From: Nicotiana tabacum
Lineage: Eukaryota > Streptophyta > Magnoliopsida > Solanales > Solanaceae
Length of the DNA stretch: 64,000 bases
Assembly: GCF_000715075.1 (NCBI RefSeq)
Contig: NC_134089.1
Span: forward strand, 101,997,157 to 102,061,156
Direction of reading: 5' to 3'
The notes below the pieces were generated by a model. It was not told the DNA's origin. It did not search any database and saw only the letters and a list, made by a program, of their open reading frames with translations. Positions 1-9,994 of this stretch are shown in pieces. Every line of letters begins with the position of its first letter. Within the stretch, counting starts at the first letter, position 1. A program made the position numbers and the translations under genes.

Positions 1-1696
1 AAGGTTTCAGCAGGTTCGTATGATGATTTCGGACTTGGGCGTATTCCCGGATCGGATTTTTGGATGACCCGGGAGCGTTTTGGCGCCTATTGTGGAAGTT
101 AGCATTTTGGAAGAAATTTCATAAGTTTGGCTTGAAGTGCATTTCAGTTTTATTGATGCCCGTTTGGGATTTTGATCCTGGGAGTAGCTCCGCATGGTGA
201 TTCTGGAGTTGGGAGCGTGATCAAAAGTGAATTCAGAGGTCCGTAGGTCATTTTGGGGTCATTTGGCTAAAGATAGAAAATTTAAGGTTTTGAGAAGTTT
301 GACCGGAAGTGGACTTTTTGATATCGCGGTCGAAATCTGATTTCGGAAGTTGGAGTAGGTCCATAATGTCAAATGTGACTTGTGTGCAAAATTTGAGGTC
401 AATCGGACGTGATTTGATAGGTTTAAACATCGAAAGTAGAAGTTTGAAATTCTAAAGTTCATAAAGCTTGGATTGGAGGTTGATTCGTGATTTTAGCATT
501 GTTTGATGTGATTTGAGGCCTCGAGCAAGTCAGTAATGTGTTTTAGTACTAGTTGGTATGATTGGTTGGGGTCCTGGGGCCCTCGGATGGAGTCCGGGTG
601 GTTAACATATCGAAATTTGGAATTTTGAATAGCTGAAGGGGTCTGGTTGCTGGTATAACCGCTTTTGCGGAGGGTTCACCGCAGAAGCAGCCCCACAGAA
701 GCGGTTAGGCGTGAAGAGGGCTGGGACCATAGAAGCGGTAGTGGGGCTTCACCTGCGGAACCGCATAAGCGGTCGAGGGACCGCAGGTGCGGAAAGTGCT
801 GGAGGCAGTAAGGTCTTTTTAAATCGGGGGTTGGGTTCATTTTAACCCCATTTTCTTCCATTGGAGCCGATTTGGAGCAACTTTGAGGTGCCATTTTCAT
901 CACCAAGCATGAGGTAAGTGATTTCTACTAGTGTTGAGTAAATACAAGATTTATATATTGATTTGCGCATGATTGTGTTGCTTGCCTTGAGATTATTTGG
1001 GATTGATATTTTCTCTCCTCGACTTGATAAATGGGAAACTATTGGATTATAAATCTTGAGATTTTTTATATAAAAAGGAACTGTCAACTATTCATGACTT
1101 ACTTGAAATTATTGTCAATCTTAATAAATCCTTGATTGTTTGCATTAATAATATATCATTATTGGACCACTAATAAGTGTCGAAGTCGACCATCTCGTCT
1201 CTACTTCTTCGAGATTAGGCGGGATACTCATTGGGTACACGTTGTTTCGTACTCATACTACACTTCTGTGCATTTTTGTTGCACAGGCACATGCGTCTCT
1301 AGTGGCCTACGGGGCGTGATAGCATGGTTGATACAAAGACTTAGGTGAACTGCACTTATCGAGGCGACCCGCAGCCAGCAGAGACTCTTTCAAATTTCTG
1401 TATTTATTTCTATCCAATATTGTTTTCCGGACAATTGTTGTATTACATTATTTCCTAGAAATTGCTCATGCACTTGTAACACCAGGTTCTGGGAGGATTT
1501 TTGGATTATTAAGTGTTAAGTTTTGTTAAAGACTTCATGGTTATTTCTGTAAATTTTATTATTCGTTATTTAATGTATAAAGAAAAATAATTTTAAACAA
1601 TACCAAAAATTGGAATTTAATTAAGTAATTTGGTTGGCTTGCCTAACAGCAGTATCCGGTGCCATCATGACCCTTAATGGATTTTGGGTCGTGACA
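1..1696 (+). mobile_element. LTR fragment (3' part) of a Ty3/gypsy-type retrotransposon, truncated by the window start
   Basis: Noncoding. The right end GGGTCGTGACA at 1686-1696 matches the 3' termini of the other LTRs here (12638-12648 and 63401-63411 on plus, 2805 on minus), which fixes the plus orientation. Inside are a cluster of CCGC/GCGG motifs (655-797), a splice-donor-like GAGGTAAGT at 911-919, and at about 1153-1290 a block shared with the Tekay-type LTR (AGTCGACC, then TCTACTTCTTCGAGATTAG). No primer binding site follows 1696, so this is a solo LTR or the 3' LTR of an element lying to the left. The 5' end and target duplication are outside the window, so the exact class is inferred. 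Confidence 0.7.
655..797. repeat. GC-rich GCGG/CCGC motif cluster inside the LTR
   Basis: A short stretch with many partly self-complementary words (CCGCTTTTGCGG, CACCGCAGAAG, ACCTGCGG, CCGCAGGTGCGG) in an otherwise AT-rich LTR. The same style of cluster sits at a similar place, before a GAGGTAAGT motif, in the minus-strand solo LTR (6977-7293) and the Tekay-type LTR (10712-10952). The role is unknown. Confidence 0.6.
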
Positions 1697-1833
1697 GAAT
1701 ATGCGTGTGCTTGGCTTGATTTCCGGTAGGCTTAGGCTACTGCAATGCTTTATTCGGACTGTGTGACTTCTTTATATATGCTTTTAATGACTTTATGATT
1801 GCGTAGCTAAGTTTAGGCTTATGATATGTTAAC
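1697..1833. other. Single-copy flank between the LTR fragment and the triplicated unit
   Basis: AT-rich noncoding sequence present once. It ends in TTAAC at 1829-1833, the left side of the microhomology used to join the later tandem copies. No gene or element end is visible. Confidence 0.5.
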
Positions 1834-2799
1834 TTCTTTTTGATACTTGGTTGGCAGGGTCAGGGCCTTTCTCACTGAGCGAGCTAATCCGTATTATTCT
1901 ATGTCAATGTGACCTTAACGACTTTACTTAAGATTAAAGATAGGGGCGGGGCGGGCAGTGAAGGAACATAATGATTTGTCTTAGCTAAGTTGAGTCTTAT
2001 GATTGTCATGCATTGCCTTATTTGATTATGTGAGTACGTGTCTAAATCTTGTTGATAGAATCCATGCTTAAGGTTATGACTTGTTGATTCGATCATGTTG
2101 GATTACTTTTGCCATGTTGAGATTTTTAATTAGCCGTAGACCGTAGTCATACACTTGCTTTAACTGAATTATGATTTAGTGGCTACGCGAGTTATTTTTC
2201 CATGTTAAATATCTTGATTAGACATATGAATATTGAATAAGCCTGTTAGAATATTATGTTAAGTTCATTTACATGATTAGTCGTAGCCATCACTTAATAA
2301 TACAAACATTTATCCGTATCTTTATTATTATGTCCTCGTGCATCATACATATATTCTTTCATCCGCATATGCATGAGTCTGGAGAGTTTGATATTGAGAA
2401 AAATAAAGAATTTTACTACTAAGGACATTGTAAGTAGATATTTGTATTGATCAGTTGACTACGATATTATCAATGTTTGGATTTGGATCCGTCCCTTCGG
2501 AGTCAGGTGATTATTCATATTACTTTGGGCCCCAAGAATCCAGTTTGGACACGTAACCTATGTCAGGCACATGGATGTTGTGTTGTGAGATATTATGAAT
2601 AGGTCTTGAGCATGAATAAACATATTAGACTCATGTAGTAGCTTTTATATAAGAGATGGTTGATACATATCATATCTTTATGCAAGAATTTAAATACTTA
2701 ATATTGTACTTGATCTCTTTATCTAGAAAGCATACCTAAATTCTATATTTTCTATGCCTTATTATGTTGTACCTCTTTAGAGATATCATGCCTTATTTC
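1834..2799 (+). mobile_element. Decayed LTR-like relic, left part (copy 1)
   Basis: Noncoding AT-rich sequence split by the ATATT-flanked solo LTR; it continues at 7995. The right part shares the AGTCGACC...ACTCATACTATACTTCTG block with the LTR at 1-1696 and the Tekay-type LTR, so this is probably an old plus-strand LTR of the same wide lineage. The left end is set by the duplication join, not by an element end. Copies at 15951-16916 and 30062-31027. Confidence 0.4.
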
Positions 2800-3388
2800 A
2801 TATTTGTCACGATCCAAAATCCAACTAGTCATCATGGCACCTAACTCAACCCGCTATTTAAGTCAATTAATAACTAATCAATTCCACTGAAATTAATAAG
2901 ACAATTAAATAAAGAAAATATCTGAAACTGATACGTTCCCCAAGGAGTGTTAGTACAAATCATGAGCTTCTAAGATTAGAATTTAGAAAACTGGTATAAA
3001 ATAAATACATCATCTGTTCGAAATATACATAAACATATTTTTATAAATCTAAGGCTACCATGAACAAGAGGCAACTATAACCGGAACGCTGGTACGTCTT
3101 CAAATCCAGCTCCCGTCGATCACAGCAACGTCAGCAGCCAATATCTAAATGCAAGGTGTAGAAGTGTATTATGAGTACAACGGACCCCATGTACTCAATA
3201 AGTAACAAACCTAACCTTAGGTTGAAAGTAGTGACGAGCTGGCAAGGTCGAGTCCAACACCAATAGCCAACAACAGTTCATAACAAACGTAAAGCAAGTA
3301 ATAAAAGAAGTAATTTAGAGATAAATTGCTCAGCTTATTCATAATTTTTCGAAAAATGATTACGATTTTCAAGTATATCAGCGAAAGC

Positions 3389-5201
3389 TATGGGTGTCTA
3401 ACGGGTGGGCTGGGTAGGAAATTTTTTGAACCGTACGGGTTTGAAATCGGGCCGATAATGAGTTAGGGGTTACCGGTCTTAATAGGTTCGGGTTCATCCG
3501 AGTAAAAAATGAACCGTACGAGTTACAGGTACAAGGGGCCGGGCCGGGCCGGGCCTGGTTAGTGTAATTTTTTATTTTTTTTATATTTTGTATAACTATT
3601 GTAAGTTATATTAATATACAGTAAAAATATAAATAATACAATGAAGATGAGAAAATTTTGCACTTATAAATTGCAACTGCTACATTTATTTTAAAATTTA
3701 AACTTACAAATTGAAAGGTTTACAATTAGCAACAAGTAAATTAACGAAAAAAGAGTAAATTCAAAGGTTTTGCATTGCCTTAGAAAGTTCTTCATAATCA
3801 ATATGAACTGATTGACCTTCTTCTGGAGTGTTAAATTCAGATGGGTTACCATGTGTTAATATATCTCTAAGTTCCTCGTCTTCTGGGCTATCAACATCTT
3901 TATATCCTTGATTTCTTCGTTCTGATCTAATCCAATCTCTGAAACATACTAAAACTTCCAAAGCATTGCTTCCTAATGAGTGACGAGTGTCTCCAAGTTG
4001 TTGTCTTGCTTGGTTAAATGTACTCTATGATGCAACAGTTGAAATTGGCACATTCAGCCATAGTGGAAAGAATAGGAAAATGCTTTCCATTCTCATGCCA
4101 CCTTCCCAACGGTGAAAATTCCTTTGTGCAAGGCTCTTTTTGCTTTTGAAAGTAGAATTAAAGTTCATCAATGTTCCTGCTACTGGTTTGAGTGTTACAA
4201 AATATAGAAAAAATATTAAAAGTATCAAGGCCTTCATCACCATCCACAGTAGTAGAAGTGGTACAATGCATAGTAGGATTAACATTGCCTACATTAAGAG
4301 CAACATCATCAATTATATTTGCATAATAATTATATAATTGTTGTAAATAATTATTTAGCTTGGTCATACAAATTACTACCTGATGCTGAAGCAGAAGTAC
4401 TACCTCTTTTTTTATTTCCTTGATTAGTAACCTTATTACAAACTCTTTTTGCATAATTAAACATATTGTGAAAATTTAACTACTAGCAAAAATTAAATAT
4501 GCAAATAAAATAGTAAATAAGAGAAAGATTTGGAGGGAGTGCACCGAATTCAGCAATAAATTGAACACTTGATGATTTCGCAACTCCAATGTTACCACGA
4601 AGAAACGTCAACTGTTCAAATTTCAAACTTCAAACTTCAAATATTAAATAATACGATAAATGAAATTCCAAAAAAATGAGAGTCAAATACTTAATTGCAC
4701 TTTAGGTGAAGAATGAGAGAATATTAACTGAAAATATGAGTTTGAGAAATGAGAGATGAGTGAAGAAATAAAGAAGTGGGGAAGAAAGGGGGGGGGGTGT
4801 ATTTATAGTTTTTCAAAGGGCTAATTAGGTAATTACAAAAGGTGTTAATTTTTTTTTAAATAAGGCCCAAAAATGGGCTATTTGTGCAAATCTGACGTGG
4901 GGCAACGGCCCCAAGGGACAGAAGACCGTTGCCAATGGTCAAACAAGTCAGGCCCCATTTTAAAAAAATAAAAAAATAAAAAATGAAAGTAGCCGTTATA
5001 CCGGTCTGGACTGGTCCGATCCAGGCCGGTTAACCAGTTCTACAGTAAATCCCGTTTATTGGGTTTGACCGGGCCGGTTAATCGGTTGCCCCAAGGTAAA
5101 CGGACCAACCCCCTTAGCCTAATAGCCCAGCCCACCTGAACCCTTTGTACTAGTCCGGGTTGGTCTCAAAACGGGCTGACCCTGCCCCTTAGACACCCTT
5201 A
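3389..5201 (-). mobile_element. hAT-superfamily DNA transposon, internally deleted (copy 1)
   Basis: Terminal inverted repeats TATGGGTGTCTAA (3389) and its complement ending TTAGACACCCTTA (5201) match at about 15 of 17 bases. The flanks GCGAAAGC (3381-3388) and GTGAAAAC (5202-5209) are an 8-bp target duplication with two transitions; 8 bp is the hAT length. Subterminal GGGCCGGG and ACCGG/CCGGT words at both ends resemble transposase-binding repeats. The interior carries only the C-terminal part of a transposase on the minus strand. At 1.8 kb it is well short of a full hAT element (usually 3-4 kb or more), so it is non-autonomous. Copy 1 has an extra CCTGG-type step in the GGGCC run near 3540-3557. 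Confidence 0.85.
3761..4454 (-). pseudogene. hAT transposase C-terminal dimerisation region, broken (copy 1)
   Basis: Read on the minus strand in pieces (4454 to 4158, 4285 to 4025, 3961 to 3761), this matches the hAT dimerisation pattern. An ELQFYLQ segment lies before a WW motif and FPVLS-like residues, then VPISTVAS, then a helix ending LEVLVCFRDWIRSERR and an acidic tail. The family pattern is ELxxYL...WW...FP.L..MA...L.IP.STVASE. A frame change separates the ELxxYL part from VPISTVAS, and a stop directly follows STVAS where the family has glutamate. The BED zinc finger and catalytic core are absent. It cannot encode a working transposase. Confidence 0.8.
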
Positions 5202-5540
5202 GTGAAAACCCAAATCCTTTACCGAAATCGTCGAAAATATGATTAAGTTTGAAAACAATAATCTTTTCCAAAAATCTTTTCAATAATAAATAAGATGTTT
5301 TATTTTCTTTTCAGATTGCCAGTGTAAAATACATCACTATGCCCATATGTCAATATGTGTGAGAAGTCATGAATGACATGTTACCGTACAACATGAAAAA
5401 AAATGCATCTCTATGCATGTATGTCATATGTGCATGCTAATGGAATGTATCTCTGAATGAACTCATGTACTCACACTCTCAGAGTACTCAATCTCTCTAT
5501 CTCACACTTTCCACTTATCATGCTCAATCACTCGACGTGC

Positions 5541-5745
5541 TCAGTCACTCAGTATTGTATATGGCCAATCCAGCCTAGGGATGATCTATCCCGAATATAT
5601 ACATAACAACTACCAGTCAGTCACTCGGTATTGTATAAGGCCAATCCAGCTGAGGGAAGATCCATCCCGAATATATACATAGCAACTGTCAGTCAGTCAC
5701 TCAGTACTATATAAGGCCAATATAGCCCAGGAAATATCCATCTCC
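5541..5745. repeat. Tandem repeat of about 75 bp, three copies, in the minus solo LTR
   Basis: CAGTCACTCAGTATTGTAT, then GGCCAATCCAGC, GATCTATCCCGAATATATAC and ACATA recur from about 5541, 5615 and 5690. Amplified copies lie at about 19652-19856 and 33763-33967 with only a few base changes. It lies near a CTCCGGAGTC-like word, as does the 61-bp repeat of the solo LTR at 62464. Confidence 0.7.
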
Positions 5746-6976
5746 AAAAATAGATGCTTCAAACAAGATCCATGTCCATGGAAGATTCATCCCTCAATAT
5801 AAATCAATCGCGCTCAGTTAGGATGTGTCCGGACTCTGGAGGGGCTCCTTCAGCCCAAACGCTATATCAAGTCAATCATGACATAAATCAATATAACATA
5901 ATGCGGTGTGCAGCCCGATCCCATAATATAATCAATATAACATGCTGCAGCGTGCAACCCAATCCCATAATATCACTCACACTCAGGCCATCAGCCTCAC
6001 TCAATCATCAATCTCTCCAGTCTCTTGGGCTCATAATGCCATGAAACTAGCCCAAAATGATGATATGGTGTGTCAATAAATAACAACAGAGACTGAGATA
6101 TGATATGAAATGAATGAACATGACTGAGTATGCAATTGCAAATTAAACAAGTAATTCAATAACAATACGACCGCAGTGGGTCCCAACAGAATAAGTGTGA
6201 AGCCTTGACATGGTTTCTAACATGGTTCACAATTCAATAGCTCTAGTACGTAAAGATTTCATGGTTACAGATAAGATAAGGCAGCAACATAGTACCACAG
6301 TTATAAGGGAATCACAATTCACCCGGTGCATGCCCACATGCCCATCACCTAGCATGTGTGTCATATCAACACCAAACACATAGCACGCAATTCGGGTTTT
6401 CATACCCTCAACACCAAGTTTAAAAGTATTACTTACCTCGAACGAGCCAATTCCAATACTAAGCAAGCCCAGCGATGCTCCAAAAAAGCTATCCCGCACG
6501 TACAGACATCCGAACGGCTTGAAACTAGCCAAGAGCAATTCAAATACATCAAATAATGCCAAAGGAAATAAACCCATCGATAAATGTTGAATCTTTAATC
6601 AAAAGCCCAAAATCATCCAAAAAGTCCAACGCGAGCCCGCACCTCGAAACCCGACAAAACTCATAAAGTCCGACAACTCATTCAATTATGAGTCAATCCA
6701 TACTAGCTTCAAATCTGTCTTCGAATCGATGTTCAGAACTAAAAAATTCACTTTATGAAACTTTAGGCTAAAACCGCCAATTTCCTCTTTAAAATTAATC
6801 AACCAATTGCAAAAAATGAAGATATATTCATGCAATAAGATCAAAACCAAGTGTAGAATACTTACCCCAATCCTTATGACAAAAATTGCTTTAAAAATTG
6901 CCTCAATCCGAGTCCCACATCTCAAAATATGATTAAAGAACCAAAAACCTCGATTCATAGCATTCTGCCCAACATT

Positions 6977-7293
6977 TTTGCATTTGCGAACCAAATTTCC
7001 GCTTCTGCGGACACGCACATGCGGCCAAACTTTCGCTTCTGTAAACAAACCAACTCAGCAACCATCGCTTCTGTGGAACATCACTTGGCACCTGCGCGCA
7101 TGCAGGAGCTACTGTACCATCTCACCTATGCCATACCCCTCTCCTACGCTCCAAGGCACCGCTTCCGCGCTTTTGCAGGTGCAGCCTATTTCTCGCATCT
7201 GCGGAGACCTTCTCCCAGTTCCACTTTCGCTCCTGTGACTCTTCTGCCTCTCTTGCGGTTCTGGACCTACACCATAACTCCGCAGGTGCGGTC
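6977..7293. repeat. GCGG/CCGC motif cluster in the minus solo LTR (copy 1)
   Basis: Repeated GCATTTGCGAACC, CCGCTTCTGCGG, TTCGCTTCTG, CACCGCTTCCGCGC and CCGCAGGTGCGG words. Short overlapping open frames here come from the repeated motif and are not genes. Amplified copies lie near 21088-21404 and 35199-35515. Confidence 0.6.
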
Positions 7294-7994
7294 ACACCAG
7301 AACTAGCAGCAACCAACAATGAAAACATGAAGAAAAATTATTCGAAATCGATTCGAAACACGCTCGAACCCCTCGGGATCCCGTCCAAGTATACCAACAA
7401 GTCCCATAAAATAATACGGACTTACTAGAGGCCTCAAATCACATATAACAACATCAAAACAATGAATTACACCTCAAATCGATCTTAATGAACTTTGAAC
7501 TTTCCAACTTCTATAACTCGTGCTGAAACATAGCAAATCAACCTGGAATGAACCCAAATTTTGCACACAAGTCCCAAATGACATAACGAAGCTATTTCAA
7601 TTCCCGAAACAACAATCCGAATCCAATATAAAAAAGTCCACTCCTGGTCAAACTTTCCAAAAATCCAACTTTCGTCATTTCAAGCCAAATTCAACCACGG
7701 ACCTCCAAATCACAATCCAGACACGATCCTAAGTCCAAAATTACCCAAAGGAGCTAACGGAACTATCAAAACTCCGTTCCAGGGTCAAATTCACAAATGG
7801 TCAAACTTGGTCAACTCTTCCAACTTAAATCTTCCTAGTTGAGAATCATTCTTCCAAATCAATTCCGAATAACCTGAAAACTAAAACAGATGATTCACAC
7901 AAGTGATAATACATCATACAGAGCTACCCATGTCCTCAAACTACCGAGCGAAGTGCAAAATGCTCAAAACAACCGATCAGGTCGTGACAATATT

Positions 7995-8395
7995 TTACTT
8001 ATATTATCATTTGATTATTGGACTGTTAGTAAGTGTTTATGTCGACCCCTCGCCATTACTTTTACGATGTTAGACTTAATATTTACTGAGCATGTTAGGT
8101 CGATTGTACTCATACTATACTTCTGCACCTTCTTGTACATATTAGGTTGATTCTACTAGGGCACCTAGATGGTCTGGCATATTCTTGGTGAGGACTTCTT
8201 GGCGAGTTACCCTGATGATCGATTCGCAGCTTACGGAGTCTTCCTCCATATTCCTTTTGTATATTGTTTTTCCCTTCAGACACGTAACACCAGTCTTGGG
8301 AGATTCCCTAGTTATTTATGAATACTTTGAATTGATTTCCGCTTCTAGTTATATCATATATCTGTTAGATAGCTTTGCATTTATTCAGTTTATTA
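7995..8395 (+). mobile_element. Decayed LTR-like relic, right part (copy 1)
   Basis: Resumes after the second ATATT. GTAAGTGTTTATGTCGACCC through CTCATACTATACTTCTGCAC parallels 1153-1290 and 12115-12225 in clear LTRs, at lower similarity. Apparent open frames are short and without known motifs. Copies at 22106-22506 and 36217-36617. Confidence 0.4.
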
Positions 8396-9859
8396 TCTAT
8401 ACTAGTTTTAGTGTACGTGCAACGCACGCAGGGGCAAAGCTACTTTGGTTGAAGGTGACCAACTGATCACCCTTCGCCGAAAAAATTATACTATATATAA
8501 GGTAAAATATTATTTGTTATTGATTAAAAGCAGACATTGAACACCCTTGTATAGCCCACTGGCAAAGAGTGTTCAAAATTTAAATACCCTTATTGAATTT
8601 CTTGGCGTCACCACTATTTGCACGTATATGCCTCGTCAAATAATTAAAATATATTGTATCTGAAAAAAATAAATTAAGTAAAATAGCAATTGATGTCAAC
8701 ATATGCAATACTATATTCATTTAGTTCAATGACTGTGATTATATATATATGGATGCAATGGTTGGTTCAAATACTTAATATTTTATGAACCAGCAAATAA
8801 GTTAGTTTATTAGTTAGTATATCCTATTTATAATTATTGATGAGCTTCTTGGTGTATGTTTCTGTTTATAGCTTTGGTAGCCCTGACAGAAATTCTTGTT
8901 GCCCAACCTACAACAAATAGAATGTACATTGATATGAAAAAAAGGAAAACCTATCATCAAAAATAAAAACTTAGCGTCATTTTTTTTCTTTTATTTCATA
9001 ATATTTTAAAAGTATTTTTGTTATAAATTCTACAATTTTATAAGAAACCCTATTAGGTCATAAGAACTTACTTGGTAGCTATATTTAAACTTTAGAAAGA
9101 ACGTAAAAACACCTATAAAAGAGTTCATCTCACAAAGATAACAAGTCTCATTTTTTTTATAGCATCACACCTTTAAATTAATGATCCTTATTAAAGAGTT
9201 TTTCTTATAAAGAATGTAAAATTGTGAGCATCTATTATAAGTATTGAACTCCTCCTTGTTCTAAATTTATTTAGTTTTATAATTCTATTTTCATATCCAA
9301 TAGGAAATCCATCAACAAACAGTTAGGTTGATGAAGAGATTAACTAACCAAGTGGTATTGTTTAAAAAAAATTAAGGAGTAAAATAAGAGTATCATTTAT
9401 TCTACCAACAAATTTATCTAAATCCTAAAAGATGAGTTCTACTACATAGATGAGTGCAAAATAATTAGATATTTTTGGCACTTGAATTAATGAAAATTTT
9501 AGTTTATGTTCCTCTGTACAAAGTCCTGAACTTTTAAACCCTGAGAAAAAAGTACTCCCTCCGTTTCAATTTATGTGAACATGTTTAACTGAGCACGAAG
9601 TTTAAGAAAAAATAAATTTTTTGCAATTTGTGGTCCTAAACAAGTCATAAAGGGGCCCAGAATATTTGTGTGGTTATAAAAGCTTCTCATTAAGGGTAGA
9701 ATTGTAAAATTAAGTTAAATTGTTACCAAATTTAGAAAGAGATCATTCTTTTTAGAACAGAACAAAAAAAAATAGGTTCACATAAATTGGAACAAATGGA
9801 GTAACATAGATCAGCCAAAAGGAAATTCTATGCCTGCCGGGCGTGCACGCAAATTCTAG
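8396..9859 (+). mobile_element. Helitron-like segment, candidate (copy 1)
   Basis: Starts TCTATACTAG after an A (8395) and has the near-palindrome GTACGTGCAACGCACGC close to the start. It ends with hairpin-capable GGGCGTGCACGC followed by AAATTCTAG (CTAG at 9856-9859). TC...CTRR ends with a 3' hairpin are Helitron hallmarks. Against it: the base after CTAG is G rather than the expected T, and the hairpin is short. No Rep/helicase coding is present, so if real it is non-autonomous. It carries a nested Stowaway MITE. Confidence 0.35.
9555..9801. mobile_element. Stowaway-type MITE (copy 1)
   Basis: Inverted ends CTCCCTCCGTTTCAATTTAT and a complementary end reading GTTCACATAAATTGGAAC...GGAG, flanked by TA (9553-9554, 9802-9803). 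Length 247 bp, AT-rich interior, no coding. CTCCCTCCGT ends with TA duplication are diagnostic of Stowaway, mobilised by Tc1/mariner transposases. Confidence 0.9.
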
Positions 9860-9994
9860 GTCCACAGTGGGCCTTTTCTTCTTTAATATTGTTGAAGATA
9901 AAGCTAAAAAAATTATTTGCTACCTTATTGTGAATTTTTTGTCATTTACCATGTAAATAAAGGAAGCGGCCATTATTAATAAACAAAAGCTTAT
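9860..9994. other. Noncoding spacer before the Tekay-type LTR
   Basis: AT-rich sequence between the Helitron-like CTAG and the LTR start. It should hold the left target duplication of the Tekay-type element, whose right partner is outside the window. Nothing else is recognisable. Confidence 0.4.

Larger units (their letters stand above)
2805..7989 (-). mobile_element. Minus-strand solo LTR (copy 1), interrupted by a hAT element
   Basis: Begins TGTCACGATCC and ends GGTCGTGACA, about ten bases of inverted termini with TG...CA ends. It is flanked by a perfect 5-bp target duplication ATATT (2800-2804 and 7990-7994). Minus orientation follows from the terminus like TTTTGGATCGTGACA reading leftwards at 2805, and from the inverse order of the GCGG cluster and donor-like motif seen in the plus LTRs. 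Without the 1813-bp hAT and its duplicated 8 bp, the LTR is about 3.36 kb, near the 3.08-kb solo LTR at 60331. It contains a tandem repeat (5541-5745), a GCGG cluster (6977-7293) and ACTTACCTC at 6431-6439, which is GAGGTAAGT on the minus strand. No internal region is present, so the element was reduced to a solo LTR by LTR-LTR recombination. Confidence 0.88.

Noticed and set aside
3761..4454. Host gene derived from a hAT transposase
   Set aside because: Stops and frame changes break it in all three copies, and it lies inside a short element with its own terminal repeats.
6227..7328. Open frames of 110-125 residues on both strands in the minus solo LTR
   Set aside because: They overlap each other, lie entirely within an LTR and have low-complexity products from the GCGG motif cluster.
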